Part shown: positions 1-5,900 of the stretch, piece after piece
Layout of the letters: each line of letters starts with the position of its first letter
How positions within the stretch are numbered: position 1 is the first letter of the stretch
From: Actinomycetota bacterium
Lineage (GTDB): Bacteria; Actinomycetota; Thermoleophilia; Gaiellales; Gaiellaceae
DNA: 6,481 bases
Direction: 5' to 3'
Assembly: GCA_005883245.1 (NCBI GenBank)
Contig: VAXT01000015.1
Coordinates: forward strand, 1-6,481
Translations under genes and position numbers: made by a program
The notes under the pieces: model-generated
What the model saw: only the letters and a program-made list of their open reading frames with translations
Told to the model about the DNA's origin: nothing
Database searches by the model: none

Positions 1-1015
1 TCGTCCAGTAGCCGCACGAGACGCGGATCAGGTTGCGGCCCGGGAGCTCGCGGACAATCACGCCGTCGCCGCGGAGCTTCTCGACGAGCTCGGTCGGGTC
101 GCTCGTCGGGCGGAAGGTGACGAGGCCGGCGTGGTCCGGTTTCGTCACGACCTCGAATCGCTCCTCGAGAGCTGAGCGACACTTCGCGGCCATCTCTGCG
201 GCGCGCTCGAAGCGCCACTCTGGAGCAACGTCCAGTGCCTTCGAGAGACCCGCGAGCGACGGCGTTCCAATCCAGCCGCTGTCGAAGCGCTCCGCGCCTT
301 CCCGCGCGACGTAGGAGCCGTCGGGCCGGTGCTCGGCCTGCGCGAAGTAGCTCGGGAGCGCGACCGGCAGCTCCTCCGGACGTGCGACGACGAGCGCGCC
401 GGTCACGTCCGGCCCGCACAGCCACTTCTGGCACGAGACCGCGTAGTAGTCGAGCGCGCCGACCTCGACCGGGATCGCGCCGGCGGATTGGGCGCCGTCG
501 ACGAGAGTCGGGAGCCCGGCCTCGGACTTGACGCGGGCCGGATCGAGCGAGTTCCCGGTCACCCAGGAGACATGCGAGATGGCGATCAGCCGCGTCCGCT
601 CCGTGACGGCCTCAGGGATCCCGTCCTCGGGCGCCGCTACGACTCGCGCACCGGAGGCGTGGAGCGGGCCGATGAGGCCGAAGTGCTCGACGTCGCTTGT
701 GACGATCTCGTCGTCGGGGCCGAGATCGAGGCCGGCGAGCACGATGTTGCAGCCGTCGGTCGTCGACCTCGTCAACGCCACCTGAGCGGGCTCGACCCCA
801 AAGAGGGCGGCGAGCTTCGCACGCACCTCGTCGCGCATGCCCAGAGCCCGCGAGAAGTACGGCTCTCCCCCACGCCCTTCAGCGAGGTCGACGAGCTGCT
901 CCGCGATCATCGCCTCGGCGGCGACTCGCGGGAGCGGCCCGTTGGTGCCGGCGTTCAGGTAGGCGTACTGCTCGAGGACGGGGAAGGCAGCGCGGACCTC
1001 CTCGTAGCTGGGCAC
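1..1015 (-). CDS. PLP-dependent class-V aminotransferase-fold enzyme (C-terminus cut by window edge)
   Basis: Reverse-strand translation gives an open frame of 338 codons running off the window at base 1. It begins at a GTG (1015-1013); an in-frame TAG lies two codons upstream, so no earlier start is possible. Visible fold-type I, class-V features: N-terminal YLNAGTNGPLP (residues 18-28); STTDG (84-88), expected to bind the PLP phosphate; ISHVSWVTG (146-154); LVDGAQSAG (171-179) with Asp173, expected to contact the PLP pyridine nitrogen; and SCQKWLCGP (194-202) with Lys197 as the likely Schiff-base lysine. The end at RVSCGYWT (331-338) resembles the usual last strand, so perhaps 30-40 residues are missing. 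The family includes cysteine desulfurases, isopenicillin-N-epimerase-like enzymes and kynureninases. The cysteine loop that precedes this strand in SufS-type desulfurases is not apparent (the stretch reads RELPGRN), so I do not call it a cysteine desulfurase; the substrate is unknown. It diverges from the glycosyltransferase gene across 18 bp. Confidence 0.94.
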   Translation of the reverse strand, partial: MPSYEEVRAAFPVLEQYAYLNAGTNGPLPRVAAEAMIAEQLVDLAEGRGGEPYFSRALGMRDEVRAKLAALFGVEPAQVALTRSTTDGCNIVLAGLDLGPDDEIVTSDVEHFGLIGPLHASGARVVAAPEDGIPEAVTERTRLIAISHVSWVTGNSLDPARVKSEAGLPTLVDGAQSAGAIPVEVGALDYYAVSCQKWLCGPDVTGALVVARPEELPVALPSYFAQAEHRPDGSYVAREGAERFDSGWIGTPSLAGLSKALDVAPEWRFERAAEMAAKCRSALEERFEVVTKPDHAGLVTFRPTSDPTELVEKLRGDGVIVRELPGRNLIRVSCGYWT

Positions 1016-1019
1016 GGCC

Positions 1020-1025
1020 TAGTCT
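1020..1025 (+). promoter_or_regulatory. Candidate leaderless -10 (TAGTCT) for the glycosyltransferase gene
   Basis: TAGTCT matches TANNNT and lies 8 nt upstream of the ATG at 1034. The GGA before the start is contiguous with ATG, too close to act as a ribosome binding site. It overlaps the opposing TAGACT hexamer by 5 bp, so two RNA polymerases could not load at the same time. No clear -35 is visible. Confidence 0.45.
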
Positions 1026-1026
1026 A
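1021..1026 (-). promoter_or_regulatory. Candidate leaderless -10 (TAGACT) for the aminotransferase gene
   Basis: Read on the minus strand, TAGACT matches the actinobacterial TANNNT -10 pattern and is followed after 5 nt (AGGCC) by the GTG start. The only purine run before GTG is AGG, 2 nt away and too close for normal Shine-Dalgarno pairing. This fits a transcript starting at or next to the GTG. I see no TTGACA-like -35. Confidence 0.45.
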
Positions 1027-1033
1027 GGCCGGA

Positions 1034-2086
1034 ATGCGCGTGCTCCTCGCCGATCCTCCGGCCTTCACGCCGCCGTACGATCATGCTCTCGCGTCGGCGC
1101 TCGCCCGCGCCGGCGCCGAGGTCGAGCTAGTCACTTCGCCGTTCCGCTTCGGCGAGGCGCCCGCCCCGGACGGCTATCGTCGCTCCGAGCTCTTCTACCC
1201 GCTCAGCTCGCGCGTCTTCCGCCGCTCGCGGCTGCGCCTCCCGCTGAAGCTGCTCGAGCATCCGGTCGGCCTGGCTCGCCTCAGGCGCCGCAAGGCCGAC
1301 GTCGTCCACCTCCAGTGGCTGTCCGCTCCGGAGCTCGACGACAGGCTCCTCCGCGTCGACGCGCCGCTCGTCTTCACCGCCCACGACATCCTGCCGCGCC
1401 GCACCGCGGGCAAGCGCGACCTCTGGCAGCGCCTGTTCGGCCGGTTCGCGGGCATCGTCGTCCACAGCGAGCGGGCCCGAGACCAGCTGGCGGAGCTCGT
1501 CGATCCCGCGCGACTCCACGTGATCCCGCATCCCGTCTTCCCGAGCAACCCGGACCGCCGCGACGACGGCCGGACGCTCCTCTCGCTCGGGATCATCCGC
1601 GAGTACAAGGGGCTCGGCGACGCGATCGAGGCGACGAACCGGATCGACGGCGCGCGGCTGCTCGTCGCCGGCGATCCGCTGGAGAGCATCGACGGCTACC
1701 GGGCCGCCGCGGGCGACCGGGCGGAATGGCGGCTCGGCTACCTCTCCGACGAGGAGATCGAGCGCGCGCTCGGCGACGCGACGGTCGCGCTGTTCCCGTA
1801 CCGGCCGGAGATCGACCAGAGCGGGGCGCTGCTGCTCGCGCTCGGGGCCGGCGTCCCAGTGGTCGCGTACGACGTGGGCGGGCTGGGTGAGCCGGTGCGG
1901 AGATTCGAGGCGGGTCGCGTCGTGCCGGCAGGCGATGTCGACGCGCTCACCGAGGCCGCCCGAGAGCTGCTCGACGATCCAGCGCAACTGGAGCAGGCCC
2001 GCGCCGGCGCCGAACGGGCGCGGCGAGAGCTGACCTGGGAGGCGTCCGCGCAGGCGCACCTCGCGCTGTACCGGGAGCTGCTCTGA
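1034..2086 (+). CDS. GT-B fold glycosyltransferase, family 4-like
   Basis: A complete 350-residue protein, usual in length for a single-chain GT4 enzyme. These transfer a sugar from a nucleotide-sugar donor to a lipid, sugar or protein acceptor, normally at the inner face of the membrane. The N-terminal acceptor-side Rossmann half starts MRVLLADPP and has ADVVHLQWL (88-96) and FTAHDILPRR (114-123), the usual position of a substrate-contacting His. The linker holds VHSERARDQL (143-152) and the HVIPHPV motif (162-168). The donor half has SLGIIREYKGL (184-194) and PYRPEIDQSG (255-264), then GVPVVAYDVGGLGEPV (273-288). In this QSG subtype the second Glu of the classical E-x7-E motif is replaced by Leu. 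There is no signal peptide or membrane segment; basic clusters (RRSRLRLPLK, 63-72) could support membrane association. The ATG has no Shine-Dalgarno at proper spacing. It is probably cotranscribed with the next small gene. Donor and acceptor cannot be told. Confidence 0.92.
   Translation: MRVLLADPPAFTPPYDHALASALARAGAEVELVTSPFRFGEAPAPDGYRRSELFYPLSSRVFRRSRLRLPLKLLEHPVGLARLRRRKADVVHLQWLSAPELDDRLLRVDAPLVFTAHDILPRRTAGKRDLWQRLFGRFAGIVVHSERARDQLAELVDPARLHVIPHPVFPSNPDRRDDGRTLLSLGIIREYKGLGDAIEATNRIDGARLLVAGDPLESIDGYRAAAGDRAEWRLGYLSDEEIERALGDATVALFPYRPEIDQSGALLLALGAGVPVVAYDVGGLGEPVRRFEAGRVVPAGDVDALTEAARELLDDPAQLEQARAGAERARRELTWEASAQAHLALYRELL
2073..2085 (+). promoter_or_regulatory. Possible ribosome site and CTG start overlapping the glycosyltransferase stop
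   Basis: GGGAG (2073-2077) lies 5 nt before CTG (2083-2085), which is in frame with the small downstream gene and overlaps the glycosyltransferase TGA as CTGA. Starting here would add five residues (MSFED) to the small protein and couple its translation to the upstream gene. The alternative GTG at 2098 has only a GAAG 3 nt away. CTG starts are rare and GGGAG is common in such GC-rich DNA, so this is tentative. Confidence 0.3.
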
Positions 2087-2097
2087 GCTTCGAAGAC

Positions 2098-2382
2098 GTG
2101 ATCAGGCGGCAGCTCGACCTCTTCGTGGAGGAGTCCGCCAACCTGATCGCGGCCTGCGACGCGGCCGAGCGCGCCTACGATGCCGCCGCGCGCGACGAGG
2201 CGGAGGAGCGCTACAGCGAGTACCTCGATCTCGTCGAGACCGGAACTGAGCGCCTCGCCGAGCTACGCGACACCTTCTCGTCCGCGATGGAGGAAACAGC
2301 GGCAGAGCAGTACGAGCACGAGTTCAATCGGGCGGTACAGGCTCGGCTGCCGCGGTTCGCGCTCGGGATCGAGAACGCCTAG
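2098..2382 (+). CDS. Small acidic helical protein of unknown function with N-terminal QLDLF
   Basis: I do not recognise a named family. The 94-residue product is rich in Glu, Asp, Ala and Arg, has no signal peptide or membrane segment, and reads as two or three amphipathic helices: about 5-28, 30-62 (acidic, DEAEERYSEYLDLVETGTERL) and 64-86, ending in RLPRFALGIENA. Residues 5-9 are QLDLF, an exact match to the QL(S/D)LF consensus by which polymerases and repair proteins bind the bacterial beta sliding clamp. Whether it acts that way here is unproven, since the same residues also suit an amphipathic helix. It lies 11 nt after the glycosyltransferase stop, in the same direction, so an operon is likely. 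The GTG at 2098 is the conventional start; a CTG at 2083 is possible. Its TAG shares CTAG with the stop of the convergent lipoprotein gene. Consistent codon use and tight packing support a real gene. Confidence 0.75.
   Translation: MIRRQLDLFVEESANLIAACDAAERAYDAAARDEAEERYSEYLDLVETGTERLAELRDTFSSAMEETAAEQYEHEFNRAVQARLPRFALGIENA
2379..2382. other. Convergent stop codons sharing one CTAG
   Basis: TAG at 2380-2382 ends the small plus-strand gene. The complement of CTA at 2379-2381 is the TAG that ends the minus-strand lipoprotein gene. The genes overlap by 3 bp and leave no room for an intrinsic terminator between them. I see no hairpin followed by a T-run on either side, so the two transcripts probably overlap at their 3' ends. 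Confidence 0.9.
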
Positions 2383-2957
2383 CCGGACGAGGACACGAAC
2401 GGCTTGCAGGCGGGCTCGTCGGCCATCGCGTTGTTTACTTCCCCGAAGTCGTACTTGTTCTCGAGGCTGGAGAAATGCCGGCCGGTCGCGGCCAGCTCGC
2501 TCTGAATCGTCTGCGCGAGCGCGCCCAGGCCCGTCGTCAACGCCTGGGGAGTCGCCTGGAGCTTCTTCGCCCGCGTGCCGGCGCGATCGAACGTGTTGCG
2601 AGCCTGCGTGAGGCTTGCCTCGAGATCCCTCTGGATCGCCTCACCGTCCTTGACCGCAGGCGCTCCGGCCGCCTTCACGTCGTCGACCAACTTCTCCGTG
2701 CTCTTCTCGGACTTCTCGAGGAACGTGACGAGCTTCTCCTTGACCGATTTCGGGTCGCTGCTCGCGCGGATGTCTGCGCTCAGTTGCTGGCTCCCGGCCC
2801 TGAGGTCGTCCTCCCAGGTCTGGAGCGCGCCGCAGACGGACGACGCCCACTCGTCAGGCTTGGTGCCCGAGGAGCTCGAGCTGCTGCCTCCACCCCCGCC
2901 GCACGCCGCCGCGCCCAAGATGAGCGTTCCCGCCAAAAGGAGGACGAGGAGGCGCAC
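2379..2957 (-). CDS. Putative secreted lipoprotein, helical, unknown function
   Basis: The 192-residue protein starts at GTG 2957. It has a short type-II signal peptide: MRLL, a hydrophobic core to about residue 14, then lipobox LGAAAC with Cys19 as the predicted lipidated residue. A low-complexity Gly/Ser tether follows (20-31: five Gly, six Ser, one Gly). The mature part is charged and mostly helical, beginning at WASSVCGALQTWEDDL (37-52). Cys42 and Cys184 are the only mature cysteines besides the lipidated one and could form a disulfide tying the ends of the helical domain together. Small actinobacterial lipoproteins with a WA..VC...W..L opening are common and mostly uncharacterised; I assign no activity. 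It should sit on the outer face of the membrane. The gene begins 9 nt after the dnaE2 stop, in the same frame, so cotranscription is plausible, but a TAGGAT hexamer could also give it its own leaderless transcript. Confidence 0.85.
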   Translation of the reverse strand: MRLLVLLLAGTLILGAAACGGGGGSSSSSSGTKPDEWASSVCGALQTWEDDLRAGSQQLSADIRASSDPKSVKEKLVTFLEKSEKSTEKLVDDVKAAGAPAVKDGEAIQRDLEASLTQARNTFDRAGTRAKKLQATPQALTTGLGALAQTIQSELAATGRHFSSLENKYDFGEVNNAMADEPACKPFVSSSG

Positions 2958-2963
2958 GCGGCG

Positions 2964-2969
2964 ATCCTA
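2964..2969 (-). promoter_or_regulatory. Candidate leaderless -10 (TAGGAT) for the lipoprotein gene, containing the dnaE2 stop
   Basis: On the minus strand TAGGAT is followed after 6 nt (CGCCGC) by the lipoprotein GTG. TAGGAT is a strong fit to the actinobacterial TANNNT -10, and this spacing is typical of leaderless starts. Its first three bases are the dnaE2 stop codon. GGA inside it could alternatively act as a weak, slightly distant ribosome site in a dnaE2-lipoprotein message. Confidence 0.45.
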
Positions 2970-5900
2970 GCGGTGCCCGAAATGGTGCGCTTCGGGGAGA
3001 GCGGAGACGAGATCGGGAGCGCCTGAGAGCTTCCGTGCCAGCGGCGCGAGGGTCTCGAGCTCGCGGACGACGACGTTTTGGTTCCGCTCCACCCGCTCGA
3101 AGACGCCGCGGGCGAGGATCAGGGGCTCGCCGCGGACGATCGCCCTGTGCCGCTCGTAGACCTGTGGTGGGACGATCAGGTTCACCTGGCCGAACTCGTC
3201 CTCGAGGAGCATGAAGACGACGCCGTTCGCGGTGGCGGGGCGCTGACGGGCCACGGCCATTCCGGCCACGGCCACGCGAGACCTGTCAGGTGCCTGGCAC
3301 AGGTCGTGGCTCGAAAGGACACCTTGGGGGAGATGCGGGCGGATCAGCTCCATCGGGTGCACGTCGACCGAGAGGCTCGTGCGGCGGTAGTTGGCGAGCA
3401 TCTCCTCCCACTCGGTCAGCTCCGCAAGCTCGGGCGTCTCGGCGGTCGGGTCGAGCGGGAGGGCGAGCTGGCGTTCCACGCCCCCGGAGCCCGGGACGCT
3501 CTGCGAGCGCGGGACGAGGCCGAGCTCCCAGTACAGCGCCCGGCGCGAAGAGCCCAGCCCGTGGCACGCACCGGATGCGATCAGGCTTTCGAGGCCTTCC
3601 TGCCCGATCGCGGTCCGCTGGGCGAGGTCGACGACATCCTCGAACGGCGCCGCCGCCGCGACCGCCTGCGCATCGTCCGCGCCGAGTGACGTCACGTACT
3701 CGAGCCCGATCCGAACCGCGCCGTCCTCGATCGAGCACTTCGCCTGGCTGCGGTTGACGTGCGGAGACCGCACCTCCACCCCGCGCCGCTGCGCGTCGCG
3801 GACGAGGCTCGCCGGCGGATAGAAGCCCATCGGCTGCGCGTTGAGGAGCGCGCACAGGAACTCGCCCGGATAGTGGTGCCGCAGCCAGGCCGACTGGTAT
3901 GCGAGCAGCCCGAACGCGGCCGCGTGCGACTTCGGGAAGCCGAAGCCGGAGAAGCCGACGAGCTTGTCGTAGACCTCGTCAGCGAGCTTCGCGTCCACTC
4001 CCTTCGCGACCGCGCCCTCGACGAACCGGGCGCGAAACGCCTCGATCGCCTCCTCGCTCCGCTTGCGGCTCATCGCGCGCCGCAGCCCCTCGGCCTCCCC
4101 CACGCTGAACCCTGCGAGCGCGATCGCGACCTCGAGCACCTGATCCTGGAAGACGACGACGCCGAGGGTCTCGCGGAGCGGCTCTGCCAGCAGCGGGTGG
4201 TCGACCGGCGGCACGAAGCTCGGGTCCTGGCGGAGTCGCTTGCGGTGCTCGATGTACGGATGGACCGCCTTGCCCTGGATCGGCCCCGGGCGGACGAGCG
4301 CGACCTGGACCGTCAGGTCGTCGAGGTTTTCCGGAAGGGTCTGGAGCACGCTCTGCATCTGTGCTCGGCTCTCGATCTGGAAGTCGCCGACGGTGTCCGC
4401 GCGCTGAATGTCGTCGTAGACGTCTGGGTCGTCGAGCGGGATCCGCGACAAGTCGAGCAGCTCGTGGTGTCCCGCAGAGATTTGGACGACGCAGTCCTCG
4501 ACTGCGGACAGCATGCCGAGGCCGAGCAGGTCGATCTTCAGGAAGCCCGCGTCGGCGCACGAATCCTTGTCCCACTGGCAGATCCGGCGCCCCTCCATCG
4601 CGGCCGGCTGCACCGGGACGAGCTCGACGAGCGGCCGGCTGGAGATGACCATTCCGCCCGGGTGCTGGGAGATGTGCCTCGGGAGGCCGGCGATCTCGCG
4701 CGAGAGCACGCCCAGGGCTCGCCAGCGACGTGAACGGAGCTTCGCGTCGCCGTCCGGGAGCCTGGCGACCTCCTCCTCGACCCGCTTCGGATTGCCTTCG
4801 GTGACGCGTGCGAGGCGCTCGAGCTCGGCGAACGGGAGCCCGAGCGCCTTGCCGAGGTCGCGAATCGCGCCGCGGGAGTGGTACGTGGAGAAGCTCGCGA
4901 CGAGGGCCGCGTGCTCGTGCCCGTAGCGCTCGGTGAGCGCGACGATCAGCTTCTCGCGGATGTCGCGCGGGAAGTCGAGGTCGATGTCCGGGATGGAGTC
5001 GAGCTCCCGGTTGAGGAAGCGGCCGAGCGAGAGCCCGGCCTCGACGGGATCCACGTGCGAGAGACCGGTCAGATAGCAGACGAGCGAGCCGACCGAGCTC
5101 CCGCGCCCGCGGCCCGGGGGCAGCGAGTGCCGCGGAGTGTCGCGTCCCCGCACCGCGCGCGCGACCTCCGCGGCCAATTCGAGTACTTCCCAGTGGAGCA
5201 GGAAAAATCCCGCGAGCCCGAGGTCGGCGATCAGGGCCAGCTCCTCCTCGAGTCGCGCGCGTGCTTTTCGCTTCAGACCGTTCGTACCGCTGTACCGGGC
5301 CTCGAAGGCGCGGTTGCAGACGCGGGTCAGCTCGGCGATTGCGGGCTCGTCGCGGTCGGAGAAGTCCGGATAGCGGTAGCCGAGCTCGTGGGTGAGGTCG
5401 AACTCGAGCCGTTCGGCGAGCTCGGCGGTGCGGGCGACGGCGTCACGGTCGTCGGAGAAGCGCTCCGCCAGCGCGTCGGGTGCGAGCAGGACGCATTCGT
5501 GGTTTCCGCGCCGCTCTCGTTCCGCGCCTTCGAGCGACGTCCTGTGCCGGATTGCGACCATCGCGTCCTGGAGCAGCGCGCGCCGGCGGTTGTGCGCGTG
5601 CACGTTCCCGGTGACGACGGTCTGCACGCCGATCGTCTCCGCGAGCTGCCGCAGCCGCGCGTTCCGCTGCGCATCTCCCCGCTCGTACGGGCGCTGGAGC
5701 TCGACGAAGAAGCAGTCACGCCCGAAGACCGACGCGAGCTCGGCCGCGCCGTTGCCGTTGCGGACCGCGAGCCCCTCCCGCGCGCAGCCGGACAGGCAGA
5801 CGAGGCCCTCGTGGTAGGCGGCGAACAGGTGCCGGTCCAGGCTCGGCGGGATCGGCTCTGTCGGTTTTGGACGAGTTTCCGCGTGCGCGGCGGTCAGGAG

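Larger units (their letters stand above)
1016..1030. promoter_or_regulatory. Perfect 15-bp palindrome between divergent start codons
   Basis: GGCCTAG-T-CTAGGCC is an exact inverted repeat with 7-bp arms around T1023. It abuts the aminotransferase GTG (1015) and ends 3 nt before the glycosyltransferase ATG (1034), so it makes up 15 of the 18 intergenic bases. Each arm contributes to a -10-like hexamer for the opposite direction. It could be an operator for a dimeric repressor, a symmetric back-to-back promoter core, or both. The symmetry is seen directly; the function is inferred. Confidence 0.55.

Noticed and set aside
1..1015. Calling the aminotransferase a SufS/IscS cysteine desulfurase
   Set aside because: The active-site cysteine loop expected before the last visible strand is absent; only the shared fold and PLP residues support a call.
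329..1027. 232-codon plus-strand open frame opposite the aminotransferase
   Set aside because: The minus strand gives a full set of class-V aminotransferase motifs over the same bases. The plus frame shows no family signal.
1127..2059. 310-codon minus-strand open frame opposite the glycosyltransferase
   Set aside because: It is a mirror of a clear GT-B gene, with composition-driven Arg/Glu/Asp-rich sequence and no motif.
2957..2967. A single DnaE2-lipoprotein fusion by reading through the in-frame TAG
   Set aside because: The product would place a signal peptide and lipobox after a complete cytoplasmic polymerase. Two separate genes with a GTG start is the simpler reading.
2475..3026. 183-codon plus-strand open frame opposite the lipoprotein
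   Set aside because: The minus strand has a textbook signal peptide and lipobox. The plus frame is Arg/Leu/Ala-rich without structure and runs into dnaE2.
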